Source of the DNA: Enchytraeus crypticus
Taxonomy: Eukaryota; Annelida; Clitellata; Enchytraeida; Enchytraeidae
Length of the DNA: 64,000 nt
Assembly (NCBI GenBank): GCA_905160935.1
Contig: CAJHZI010000679.1
Coordinates: 479,501 to 543,500, forward strand
Direction: 5' to 3'
Shown here: in pieces, positions 15,101 through 29,512 of the stretch
Layout of the letters: every line of letters starts with the position of its first letter
How positions within the stretch are numbered: position 1 is the first letter of the stretch
Program-made: the position numbers and the translations under genes
Notes under the pieces: generated by a model
Database searches by the model: none
What the model was told of the DNA's origin: nothing
Seen by the model: the letters and a program-made list of their open reading frames with translations, nothing else

Positions 15101-16995
15101 TCTCGAACACTACACTGGCAAGATCGATGAAAAGATCTTAGTCTATTATCCGTTTCAGCTCACGAAAGCATATCGAAATGGGAGAGCACTGCATTTCAAC
15201 TAGAGATGTGAATTTTATGAATTTCCGGAGTTCGGGTTCAGTTCGGTTCGCTGAAAATGAAAGTTCGGTTCGGTTCGGGTTCGGTTCTAACAAGGGTTCG
15301 GGTTCGGTTCGGGTTCGGCTTGCTTTCCAACTAGCAAGAGTTCGATTTGAGTTCGAAATGGTTTGGTTTGAATAATGTTGCAATTGTTTAACTTTATTTA
15401 TAGTAATCATGGTTATGATAAACATGTTTAAAAAGGTTTATGGTAAATATGCTTAAAAATTCATTAGGCCGTAAAAGCTGCTACATTTTTTCACCTGGGT
15501 AAAAATATGACAATGAAAAAAGGAGAGAAGTGGTATTTATACCTGTACATTTTTAAAAATATTGTTAGTTGACCAACAAATGTTCATACTATAGATATTT
15601 AGCTTTATTATTGTATCTGATATTTTTCCCTGATTATAACGAGCAAATAGAATGCATCATCAATTTTTAAATTTTTATTGTCACTATAGGCCTATATATT
15701 AGATACGTTTATAATTAAGTGGAAATGTCTTGGCTAATACTTGATCCAATATTTCAGAGACAAAGTGCAATTTAGTAACATAAAAATGTCAAATAAAGAT
15801 GATTTGTTAAACACGTGTACTTCCATAGAAAAATGATCATAATATACACTGTTTGCTATCGACTGACCAGTAATAAGCTTCATAATTGATCTGAGAGTTT
15901 CAAATTTGAAACTTTCAGATCAATTTTGAAGTTACGAAAAGAGTTATGAAATTATTGCATCGCTATGGTGCAAAATTATTTACACCAGATAGCCCTAACA
16001 CATATAGAATGTCATATATAACTATTTGTAAATCTGGCTGCAAATATATTAAGGTATCACACTAAAATTAGAAAAAACTCATAATTTGAATTTTACCAAT
16101 CCACCTAGATTGAGTCAAGCATTTTCAGATTTTTATGGGTTACTCTCATCAATTTTGTCTCTTTGGTGTTAATCTTCATTCCATATTTCAATTCCGTATC
16201 ATTCAGACTATCCATTATCTTCTGTAGGCCCGTCTCGCTTCCCGCTATCATTACTTTGTACCGCTACCATTTTAAAATTTGTGTCGGAACCAGCCTTACC
16301 TGAATATATGTTGTTTGATACTGTAAGACATCTAAATGCAAAAACTAATACACATTTGTATTGCTCTAACTATCTTTATTTAATGTCAGGCTGGTGCAGA
16401 AGAAAGGAACTCCAAGAGTTTGGTTCAGTTCGGTTTGAACGAAGTCTGGGTTCGGGTTCGATTCGGGTTCGGCCAGAGTCTGGGTTCGGGTTCGGTTCGG
16501 TTCGGCCAGAGTCTGGGTTCAAATTCGGTTCGGTTAGGTCAAAATTCTAGATTTTAGGGTTCGGTTCGGTTCGGGTTCTGTTCGATTCCCATCTCTAATT
16601 TCAACCTTGAAAGCAAAAATATAATAATGCAAATTAGACGGATAAAGTATCTCACCTGTCTAATAGTCTTGTCCATGTCACTTATTTGATTGCCCTTCTC
16701 GACCAGCTTACGATTAATCTGCTGCAGTATGGAGTCCTTCTCGTTTAACCGCCCGTCTCGGCGTCTTACGTGGTCATCAAGCTGCTTGATTCTCTCTTCT
16801 TTCTCGAGGAGATGAGCTCTGAATTCAAACAGTTCGTTACGATACTGACTGATCTCTTCTGACTTCATGCGCAACTCTCTCTCCTTAAACTCTATCTCAG
16901 AGTCCTACAGCAACAACAACAACATCAACAACAACAATAACAACAACAACAACAACAACAATAACAACAACAATAACAACAACAATAACAACAAT

Positions 16996-17033
<38 letters not shown>

Positions 17034-20000
17034 CAACAACAGCAATAACAACAATAGTACTGACTGATCTACTATGACTTCATGCTTAATTCTTCCTAAA
17101 CTCTGTCTCAGAGTTATGTAACAACAACAAAAATAACAACAACAACAGTACTGACGGTTTGACGTTAGTTTCCTCATCTTAGAATAACGTCATGGTCGTT
17201 GTGTATGTTTCACTACTATCAATAATAACAAGCTTACGATGGAAGTGTTTTTGTAATAACAAGATGGCGCAGTATAAGGGATATAGGAAAGGCAATAGTG
17301 AAGTGTAAAAATATACATGTAATATGAAGATGTAATTTTCTTCCACTGTTCTGACAAATGCCCTACTCATGTGACTTTCCCCTAAATCCCATCAACAAGT
17401 TGATACATCTAATGGGTTCTGCTAATTTACTCATCATTTCTCAATATTAAAAGTTGATTAGTTAAAAATTGTTTCAACTAAAACTAAAACTATTTTAAAA
17501 TGTAACAGAAGCTTTTTTATAATAAAGCAACTATTTAAATAAAATTTTTAAAAAAGCTTTATAAAATTAAGCCAACTAATTTTAAGTTTAGCATATTTTA
17601 TTTTATTTTAATTCATCGTCGATACTACGCCATTGTTTGCCCTCGAACCTTCTGCTGAATTAGAAGCTCTCTCTGCTGCAGCGTCTCGCTCCTTAAAGCC
17701 AGCATGGAATCTTTCTCAGCGATCAATCGATTCTTCTGCTCAATGATCTCGTCCTTCGATCTCATTACGTCATCTTTCTGCTTGACGTCAGTTTCTGCTG
17801 CAGCCTTGTCGGCGCTGAGCATATATTTTTCTTTTTCCCACTGCTTTTCCTTCTTCCTCAGTTGATCCTGTACCTGAAAATAAGTAGTTGTATTTGTTAG
17901 TCTTTCGGTCCATCAATCAATCATTAAATGGATCAATCCATTAATTAGTCAATCAATCGAATAATAAATCAATAAATGAATTAATGTACCAAGCAACAAG
18001 TCAGTTAGTCAGAAAACCATCAAGCAGTCAGTTAGTTAATCAGTAAATCAATCGAAACGATTCTAAATCGATCCCTCTTCACACCATATCACATCATATC
18101 GTATAACATCACTTCATATCACTTGTCTTCATATCACATTACTTTATATCACATCACATCATTTAACGTAACATAACATCACTTCACTCACATCATTTAA
18201 CGTAACATAACATCGCTTCACATCATTTATCATTTCACTCCATGTACTTAACATAGCACAATTTCCCAATACTTAACATCACACCATACCACATAATTTC
18301 ACATCACTCTAGATCATTTCTCATCACTTAACATCACCTCTGATACTACACATGTTGATGCTGCACTATACGGCGAGTCTTAACATCTGTCACAGAACAT
18401 TTGTATACTCCTCCAGCAGGCACAGCAACGACAACAACAATCAAAGTGTCACTCTCGTCCAAGACAACACTAAACCTTTAGATTATACGAATTCACCGGC
18501 TAAGTTGCGACGTATGTATGTGAATCTTTGTCACACCATCAAGAAGTGATAGCAACACTAATATTAATAATAATATTAACAATTAGAGTGTTACAGTCAT
18601 CAATGACAACATCGAGCATTATTGAGACAAAATCAAGCTGTGGAGCAAAAAAAGGTCAAATGTAAAGTAGAAACAAATAAACCTAAAATATCGACGGTGC
18701 ATTACAACAAACAACTACACTGAAAAATTAATTAAAGAAAGAAATAAATGTAAAAAATTATGCAAAAGTACCATTTAACTCTCTGATAAATTACGACGGT
18801 GCACTACAACACACAACTGAATTGAATAAATTCATTAATTACAGAAATAAATAAACAAAATTATGCAAAATTACAATTGTACTCTCTGATAACCTCGTCC
18901 TACAACTCGTAGTCTGCACCTACAGAGCAACATTTCAGCAATTATAATGAAAAGAACATAAATTCCCATTTATACTATCCTATATCCAACTGTTATACAA
19001 TCTTAAATAACTTTACTACCAAAGATTAAACACATCATTTATTGAAATAATCGTCTACGATGATATCTATCACTTTCAATATCACAGGTTTAAACTGTTA
19101 CATAGGTTATAGTCGTTTGCCACTTTTACCAGTAATGTTTACTCTCTATCGAATCGACCGGGAATTGAACCCAGGATCTCAGGAACAATTTTCTAAAATT
19201 TCATTAAGTTACCTGAAGTACTTAGAGTCAAATACATTGAGATATTATTTAACTATACTGTCTAAATTAACAGTAGTATATTAGTGTTTTACTCAACAGC
19301 ACAAATCTTAATTAGCTATATTTTAAACTTACTTCATCCAGTTTATCTTCAAACTCGTCCGCTTTCTTCTTTTGTATTTCGCATTCTTCTTTTAATTTGT
19401 AAATTTTTCTTTCCAACTCTTCCTTGATTTTATTGTCCTACACAGTTAACAGTCAACATGTAAGTTAAGTCGTCAACAGCTGTAATTACAATTATATTGA
19501 GCCAGCTCTGTCTCTCTGAAGTAACGCTGAGCGTTATGACTCATATTTAAAAGATCTTCGACGCATGAGGTATTAAGCTAATTGTTCTGTAATCCGAACA
19601 CTCCACAGCTTTGGCTCTTTTGGGAATTGGGATCATCACTAACTTGGTAAAGTCGTCTGGCCAAATATCTGTATTGTACACTTACATATATACCTCCATT
19701 AACTTTTTGAGTGTTTCTCCTTCCAACATTTTCAAAAATTCTGCTGGGATTTCATCTATTCCTACTGCTTTTCCCTTCTTCATACTGTTAATTGCAGAAT
19801 ACATTTTCTCCTTCATTAAATCGAGGCCCCTTTTATCGTCTTCTATGATATTCTCTTCTTCTATTTTAATATCCTCTTGAATTGGTTTCCCAGCCTTATC
19901 ATACAATTCCTCTACATATTCTCTCCATCTTTCTTTTACTTCTTCCAGCTCTGTCTTCAATTCCCATCTTTATCCACTATTCTAAGATTCGTTGCATCTC

Positions 20001-23000
20001 CTTTCTTTTTCTTATCAGTTCTTGTCAATATCCTGACTTCCTGGTACAATAGATCTGACCTCCCTCTTCTATCATATTCTGTTAGATCATCACACTTTAC
20101 ACTCCACCAACGATCTTTTGATTCATCTGTCATTCTTCTAAGCTCATTTGCTTAAGCTTCTATATTTCCTTCGGCCAGGACTTCACATTGTGTTATAATT
20201 ATGAAGCATTTAATAATATTGAGTTAACTTCTGTATATTGCGTCAGGAACCGCTCACACAGCGATGGAGAGTTATAAACGGCAATATTCAGTAATAATTG
20301 TTAATAAAATCAAAGTAGTAGGAAGAAAAAGGTTTTAATATGAATTATACAAAGTGAGATATATAATAATAGTCAATTTCATGTGTTCAGTTTTGATCGC
20401 CTAACATAGAACATTACAATATTTCACGAAGATCAGCAGCACAGATATATCTCTATGTAGAAATTTTTAAGTAGATTATTTTAAACTTAAAAATTCGAGC
20501 TTAAAATAAGTGAGTATGTAACATTTTAATCAAGAGGATTTAAGCACAATGGTCTGACGATTGAACATTTTATCTTGATAAAAAAGTAAACACGCATTAA
20601 AGTGAAATGATCAACTATATTGATATCTATCACTTTTAATTCCACATGTTTAGACCGTTAGGCAATTTAGTCCATTTTCCGTATAATCAGTCCATATTCC
20701 GTAACCAGTCCAGTGAATGTCCGAGATTTTACTCTCAGATCAGCGCTGCAGGGATTCGAATCCACGAGGGTTCAATTCACCTCAGGATCTGTCATTTAAA
20801 ACTTCATGACGTTATCTACACCTCTAACCTTTGCGCTATTGAGACATTCATCAGCCTCTCCTTCTTCCTGAATAGCTTCGTAAGCACTTAAAAGCTATTC
20901 TTTTCGAACTCAATATATATAACAATAAATTATTTACTCTTTTATCTGTGTAGTAAATAGTTCTAGTGTAGGTTGTTGTTTTTGCTTATTTTGAGATGTA
21001 CTTTGCTGTGCTGTGGTGTTTTGTACTGGCAACACTATTATTTTGCTGTTTTTGGGAATGTTGGTATAAATGTAAACAGTTGAGGTTTGTTGATTTTTCC
21101 GAGACAATGTTGGACTTTGTCGTATTAGGCCTAATTAGATTATTTTCACATTGCTCTTTGACTAATCTGTTTTAAAATATGCTTTGAAGTTCTTTTGATG
21201 TATCAGATTACTTGCGATATTGCTTCAAAATATTAAGCACTGTAATTAATTGGTGATCTGAGAGTAAAATCTCGGACATTCACTGGACTGGCTATACGGA
21301 AAATGGACAAATTGCCTAACGGATTAAACATGCGGTATTAAAAGTGATAGATATCAACGTAGTTGATCATTTCACTATAATGTGTGTTATTATTATGGTG
21401 GGTGTCATGATCTGTAATCTAGTTAACTGGCTGGCCTGTTAGTAATTTTTTACTAACATCGTGCTAGGAGTTAATTAAAACGAAACTTTAATTTTCTTTA
21501 AGATACATATTTCATGAACAAATACACAAATATAAAGAATTAGTCATATGTTTAAGGCAGTCTTCAGAAACCCAGACACCACACTCGTGATTAATATTAA
21601 TAACTGATTACCATTAATATCATAATTTTTATAAACCATCCAGTGTCATGGCTAAAATCGGTCTTTGAGACTGATTAGGAAAAGATATTTTTAATTAGAA
21701 CAATTTAAGAAATTTTGTCCTCTCTTTTGGAGGGTTTTATTGCTATATTGTATATTTGTATATTTATAATCGTATTGGTACTTTCCTTTGCAAGTTAAAA
21801 CCCATCTCTTTCCGCCATTGGTCTCAATTTTGACCCGCTTGCCTTGGATCTTGGACTTGCACTGTTTTGATCTCGCTTTCTCTTGTGATCTCTGTGTACT
21901 CAGTCGTCATCGCGTGGTGCTTTGGCGCCTGTTTGTGTATAGTCTTCAAGAGACGTCCGTGACATTACCTTATTGCGAGGAACCGGACGTTGAATTCTTA
22001 TCGATTGATTGATTGAATCAGTAACTCTATCAGTCAATTAACCGTTCAATCAATAATAATAATAGTAATAATAATAATAATAATAATAAAGGTTTAACGT
22101 CCGTTTCCTCATCCAGGTGTGATGTCAGGGAGATCAATAATTATATAATTTAACATACCCTCGCAATATCCTCTCCAGCCGCCTTCCATTTGATTTGACT
22201 TCTCTTCATCTCGGAATGCATATCGTCCAGCTTCTTCATGTAGTCCTTCAACTGCCTCTCCAGTTCCTGTTTTTCCCACCTCCACGAGGCGGGGGCCCTC
22301 TCCCCCTTCACTGGGTCAGCGTTACCCCCAGCAGCCCCCTTCTCTCCATCTCCCGCATCTCCCGGTTTAGAAACACCTTTTTCTCGGGCTTTCTCGAGCT
22401 TCAAAATTAAATACATAAATATAATGACTCAAATCAGTGACAATTAGAGTGACGATTAGACGATTAGACGAATCAATTAACAAAAAGTCTAAAGAAAGAC
22501 ACAAAGATAAATATAGTGAAAATTTTGGTTTGGACCACGCTATTGTATGGATGTGAAACATGGACCTTGAGGAAGGAAGATATTAAGAAACTGGAGGCAT
22601 TGGAAATGTGGATTTGGAGTAGAATGGAGAGGATTTAATTAGCTGGACTCAAAAGGTTAAAAATGAGGAAGTTCTGGAGGGAGTTGACACAGATAGACAG
22701 TTGATAAATGTATTAAGAAACAGGAAGAGGTGTTGGATAGGACACATTCTAAGGGGGGGAGGTCTTTTAAAAGGGACAGGCCGAGATTAGGTATGTTAGA
22801 TGACTTAAAGACACAAGCATATGTGGAAATATGTGGAAGAAGAAAGCGGAAAACAGAGAAGAGTGGAGGCGTCATATACCATGGACCTGCCAGTAGGCAG
22901 AGCACTAAGAGAGAGAGAGCGAGTGTAGTATTGATGCACCTGTTTCGATACTTTGGCGAAGTCTTCTTTGATATCCTCGTGTGACTCTCTCATGCTGAGC

Positions 23001-23243
23001 ATCCTGTCCTTGAGGTCCGTGATCTGATCCTCCGCTGATCTTAACTGCTTCTGACACAGTGTCAGCTGTCCAACGTAGAATAACAGTAGAATGAAGACGA
23101 TAGAAGAATTATACGATAAACACCAATATATCAATGACTTTTAAATTATTAATGAATTTAATGTTGCAACTTTTTCAATGAAATCTGGAGACGGTCACTA
23201 AATCTGCACTTACTTGTACTGAGTCGATTAAACCCAGAGAGAT

Positions 23244-23282
<39 letters not shown>

Positions 23283-24470
23283 CAGAGAGAGATTTTAAGG
23301 CTTAACGGCTATCTTTTAGTAGTTGTCATTTATGATAGAATCAACTTAGAGTCAAATGAAGTCTCAGAAGCACATTGAACGTACGCTACGAGACTATCGC
23401 TTGACAGTGGACTGCAGAAAGATTTTAAGAACATCGCATACCGTGGAGCACTGAGGCAACATTTAACCAGAGCCATACTGGTCAATGGTCTTAGTCGAAA
23501 TGATAGTGAATCAAGTCAGAGGCCATGAACAGCTTATAAGTTTAACGTCCGTTTAGTACCACTAGGGATGCTTTTAGATTTATTAAAAGTTGTCTTACAA
23601 AAGGTGATCAAATAGCATTTAAATCACCACGACGATCATGATAAAACTGAATTACAATTAAATATAATACTATAAATGCTACAGAAGATTATAACCACAA
23701 TGAAAACTAAAGATCTAGAGGAAGGTGTCGCCACCTCTTGCATGAGAATAGATTTCTCGTGTTCTCTGAGCCTAGAGTCGTCTTTAATGACTGAGAGCGG
23801 CACGTCCACCATCTTTAGCTTCTTCTCTGCCGCTTGCACCCTTCTCTTCTCCTCCTCCAGCTGTTTCGTCAACGACTCAATGGTTTTCTGTTTCAGAACG
23901 GCAAACGTTTACGTAAATCAATTAATCAATCAATAAGAATTCAACGTCCGGTTCCTCGCCATAAGGTAATGTCAGGGAAGTATCTTGCAGACTCTACACA
24001 TTTAGGCGCCAAGGCACCACACGATGACGACTGAGTACAGAGAGACCAATAATCTAACCACTTTAATAATATATCACTACTAAAAGTGTAATTTAAAGTT
24101 CATGAATTAATGAATGAACAAAAAACTAACAAATGAATGAATATTTTAATTGAAATAAACAGCGAGTTTATGAACATTAAACGAATAAATGACTAAAACG
24201 TTTGCATGAATTTAAGAATAAAATAAAGAATGTTATCAGATATCCTCGATACACATGTAATATTGATATGCAATTCTATAAAACAAATTCATTAGATTAA
24301 ATAAGTAGTAAATAAAAATTCATCAAATATTATTAACAAAATTATTCTATTACTTATTTAATTTACAAAATAATTCATTAATTCATAAAATAATTAATTA
24401 GTAAGATGCTGAAATAATGAATAAATAAAGCTTGTCAATAAAGAAATGAATAATATATATGTATATATAA

Positions 24471-24516
<46 letters not shown>

Positions 24517-24534
24517 TGTATATATATATATACA

Positions 24535-24574
<40 letters not shown>

Positions 24575-24647
24575 TGTATATATATACAGTATATATACTG
24601 TATATACAGTATATATACTGTATATACAGTATACATACATATATATA

Positions 24648-24708
<61 letters not shown>

Positions 24709-27700
24709 CATTACATACCAGATGTTCTCTTTGACTCTGCTCAGAGCTCAGACTAGCCACACTTGGTGACAGCGCCTCCGGGCTCGGACTCGCTTCACCG
24801 GAAGCGGCATCTCTTACGGACTCCTTCCTTTGTCTCTCCAGTTCCTTCTGAGTGGACTCCGCCCGCTCCGTGACGAGATCCAAGAGGTCCGAGAGCATGT
24901 CGTTCTTGTGTTGTATGGACTTGAGCTCATCCTGTAGCTCCAGTTCCCTCCTCCGCACTGACTCGAGGATTCTCTTCATGTCCTCTCGGCTATCCGTCAC
25001 CTCGCACTGCAGTCTCTCGTTGTCTTCCTCTCGGTTCTTGACGACAGATGCCAGGCTGGCTGTCGAGAGTGGAATAGATGTTAATAATAATTAATATTAT
25101 TATTATTGGACGTCCCTACATTGCCTTATGGCGTGGAACCGGACGTTAAGTTCTTATTGATTTATTGATTAACATTTTATAATAGGTTTAAAAAGCTAAA
25201 GCTAATATTAACGTCAGTTTCCTCACTCGAAAGCGATGTCAGTGGTGGTGAGCCCAGGATTGAACCCCGCACATACTGATCCGCGGTCGAATAACTTACC
25301 GATATTGCCACTGTCTCCAGCCGCTTAGAATAAGAAATTTTCTAAGAAATTTTATAAAATGCAAATAATAACAATATTACTAGAATCCTATTTTCATGCC
25401 AATATTCACTAAGATTTTAATTTCATGTTATTTCTAAATATTTGCTTATAATTTCTCCCGTACCGTTTTCGATAGGGCCTAAAAGCAGAATTTATTATAA
25501 ACTGACAAATGAACAGTGTACCCATTTCATTATCCATCTCCATTAGTCGCCTCTTTAGATTCTCCAGTGTCTCCTTCTGTAGGTCCTTGTAAGCCTTACT
25601 ATCCTTGTACTTCACGTCACTCTTGAACTTGGAAAGCTCTGCCTGTAACTTTGTGTTGGCCGCCTCCAAGTCAACGGCCTTGCGTCGCTGTAGTCTATTC
25701 TCATCTTCCAGGAATTGAACCTGCGAATAATCAAAGCAGGGTGATACACTCTATATCAGTAGTGAGAAGAAACTGTTAGAACACTTCGCCTCATATTCTG
25801 TATACAAAGCAAAAAATACAAAGAAAATAAAAACGAAATAATACAAAAAAATTATAATATTTTCGGATAGGACGCCTTGCGTCCTCTCTGATGGCCTATT
25901 TTTTACTTAGTCTCTTATGCACATATATTGTTTTATTTTGCACTTACAGGACGTATTGCACTTATTACTAAGATTCTGATAATGTCTACTTAATTTTATT
26001 TGTCACACGTTCATTGTTGTGATTAATCTGTGAATTTTTGTGAAAATATTGTGAAACAAAACAAATTTTCTTCTTTTTTTCTTCTTCTGCATACAAAGTA
26101 GCAGTAGTGTTTTTTTTACCTGAGAGCGCAGTTCTCGCCATTCGACAGATGTCTCCACCACAGCCTCTGCACTGAACCTAGCTCTCACCACCTCCTTGGA
26201 AAGCTCTGCCGCACGAGACTCCAGACGACCCAGGGTCTCCGAGAGGCTCAGGTTATCCGCCTCCAACTGCTGGATTCGTCCCCGGAGATCCTCAGGATTC
26301 ATGTCTCCAGTGGAAAGCATGGAGGCGGAACCAGGCTGCGGTGATTTGCTTGATCGACTTGATAAGATCTGTAGCTTTTTGTTCTCTGTGATCAGACGAT
26401 CGTTGTCTTTCTCTAGGTTGTACAACTAAATCAATCAATTAATACCAGGATTAATCAAAAATAAAATTAGTCAATGGTGACATACATTAAATATTGAAAT
26501 TGTTAAACTTGCATAGGAATTTTTTTATATGCATGCTGTTGTGTCACGTGTTGAAATGTAATTGTATCTGTGCGTGTTTTCTACAAAGAAATGGTGACTT
26601 AAATAAATTATATATATATATATATATATCTATATATTAATATATTAATCGATGTAGTTCATTCAATGCACTTGTAATCAATCCAATTAAAAGTGAACTA
26701 AGTGGAATTTTCCAAGCATGATGGCCAAGTCTGGCAATTACGTGTTATTAAGAAATTGGAAGAAGAGTTTGATAGGACGCATTCTAAGGAGAAAAAGTCT
26801 ACAAAAAGAGGTTATAGAAGGCAGATAATGGAAAGAAACAGAGGCAGAGGCAGGCCGATATTAAGAATGTTAGATTATTTAAAAATCCACTCATATGTGG
26901 ACATAAAGAAGAAAGCGGAAGACAGAGAAGAGTGAAGGCCTTATATACCATGGACCTGCCAGTAGGCAGTGCACTAAGAGAGAGAGAGAGAGATGTTTGC
27001 CAATTCGATGTTATTGTGTTTCGAGAATAAATTTTTAAAATAGGCGGGAAAAGGTGACGTACAGAGGAAGAAAGAGTCACAGAGTTAGATAGATGAGATA
27101 TGGCTTCAAAAAGAGACAAGCGCTAGCAATTTATGCACAGCCTATTTGCTTTTCTGGTTCTTATTACATTGTTGTATGTGCACGTATGTATGGGTTATTA
27201 TGCCTGAAATAAAGCAACACATAATTAAAAAATAAAAGTAATACCTTATCTTTTAGTATCCTGGCTTCCTGTTGGACTGTTTCCAGTTGCTTTCGGAAGT
27301 CCGCCTGATATTCCACATTGGATGACTCTTCCAGTGATCTACTCTTCTGAATCCCAGCAGCTCTACCGGCGATAGAGGCCTTCGCCCTGTCCGAGTCCTT
27401 GTCCTTCTCCATCAGCTTCCACTTGAGCACCTAATCCATTGATTAGTTACTAGTTAATTCACTTAATTGTTTAATAAATTAATTAGTAATTAATTAATTA
27501 TTGACTATTAACAATTCATAATCTCGTCGCTGATAATGTTTTAGAATATTCCACTGATTCCCACTATCCCGCTGATTCCCATCTCAACCACGCATTGGCT
27601 ACTCATTCCCTGAGGTATTGACAAAGATCTTCTACCTATACTACTTGTAGAGATACATAAAGATTTAAAAATTGATATAAATAAATATAATGGATATAAT

Positions 27701-29478
27701 AAAATATATATAATAGATATAAAATAGATATATTAGATATGAAGTTCCTACGTGTAGTAAAAACTTCTACTACGTGTAGAGATGAGAGGTTACCTCGATG
27801 TCTTTGGCCAGCTCTTGAAGCCTCTCTTCATCACTGCCAGCCTCTGAGGCGCCTCGATGCTCCTTGCCCTGGACACGAGAAGCCATGACCTTGACTTCTG
27901 ACAGCAGTTCTTCATACAACTTCTCTCTCTCATCCAGCTTTCTCCTCAGCACTTTGACCTTCAGAAATACATACTGGTCTAAATAGCTGTACAATAATAT
28001 AAGTAATTTTACATAATGATCTAAGTAATTGCACAATAATAAGTAATAACATTATGTTTTGAGTAATTGCACAATAATAAGTAATAACATTATGTTTTGA
28101 GTAAGTGCACAATAATATAAGTATTAGCATAATGATCTAAGTAATTGCACAACAATGTAAGTATATAATGATACCAGCCATTGGAGTAAAGTTCATGTTA
28201 TAGAATTTGCACTGTTTGTTTCTTATTTTTCAACCTCCTCATCTAATCATTAAATACACAGTGCTCGATAATGTCATGGATGTAACCATCATTATTTGTC
28301 GAGGCAGCGGAGAATGAATCAATATCATTATGAGCCGATTGAATGGCCGAGTGGATAGCACTTTTGCAAGATAAGCATGAACTCTTTTGTTCAAATCTCA
28401 GCCAAACCATCTCCATATGTATCGGCAGTGATACAAAACGGACTTTAAGCTATATTGGCACTTTTTATGATTATTTCACTCAATTGTGGACATGAACAGG
28501 ACAACGAAAGACAGAGAAGAGTGGAGCCGTTATATACCACGGACCTGCCAGTAGGCAGTGCACTAAGGGAGGGAGAGAGAGAGATATGATCAGTTAAACC
28601 TCTTGCTCGGCAAGCTCCATCTGCAGTTTTAACTCATGCTCTCTCTCCGTTACCACTTCCGGCTCATCCAGTTTCCCCGTCGTTCTCGTCGGAGATTTTT
28701 TCACAGCAGATGGTAACAGGTTCTTGGCAGTTGAGATTTTCTGCAGCTGCATGTTAACACTCTCGTTTTCCTCTTCCATTTCCGCCAACTTCTTCCTCAC
28801 AATCCTCGTTTCCTCCTCAGAGAACCTGAGCTGTTCCTTGAGGTCATTCTCTCTCTCGAGGCTGTCAGAGAGATCCCTCATCAACTGTGCCACATCGATC
28901 TCCTGACTGCCTTGTTTACCCAGCACACCGATCTACGAGTATATCACTTATATGATCAAAAAATAAAGTGATACCGTCATCCGTGACAGCGTTTAAAATT
29001 TAATGTTTACTCAGCACACCAATCTACAGAAAATAGCACTTATAAGATTATATGATCAACAAATAGAGCGATACCGTCATCCGTGACAGTATATAAAATT
29101 AAATGTTTACCCAGCACACCGATATTCGAGTATATCACTTATATGATTAACAAATAGAGTGCTACCGTCATCCGTGACAGCATATAAATTGCGGATGGTA
29201 TCTTTATAAAGCAAAGTGAAACTATGCAGAACTGCTGTATTACAAGCAAGCATTTTTCTTTTATATGCTTTTATTAATTTTTAATTTTAATATTTTTATT
29301 TTTCCACATAGCATAGATGTATTGATATTAAAGTCTGTGATTTAGTGGTAATATCTCGTCGCTGATGATGTTTTCGAACCGTAAATATAGATGATTTGTT
29401 GAGCTTTAGAATTGGCTTTTATTATACTCTTTTCAGAATACTGAAATGGAGAAGAGAAATAGAGTAGCAAGACAGTGT

Positions 29479-29512
<34 letters not shown>

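Larger units (their letters stand above)
15201..16597. mobile_element. Non-autonomous hAT-like DNA transposon
   Basis: 1397 bp bounded by inverted ends TAGAGATGtGAAT / TAGAGATGgGAAT (12 of 13 match) and flanked by a perfect 8 bp direct duplication atttcaac (15193-15200 and 16598-16605). An 8 bp duplication and a YARNG-type end are hallmarks of the hAT superfamily. Subterminal regions carry clustered ttcgg / ttcggg motifs at both ends (15230-15330 and 16422-16580), like transposase-binding repeats. No transposase frame is seen. It contains a 40 bp palindrome and a LINE fragment. Confidence 0.85.

Noticed and set aside
24394-24711. Long Tyr/Ile open frames on both strands
   Set aside because: (TA)n microsatellite artefacts (alternating Tyr and Ile codons).
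28340-28440. Possible tRNA-Ser gene
   Set aside because: Stems do not pair and spacing of boxes is wrong; treated as a SINE head.
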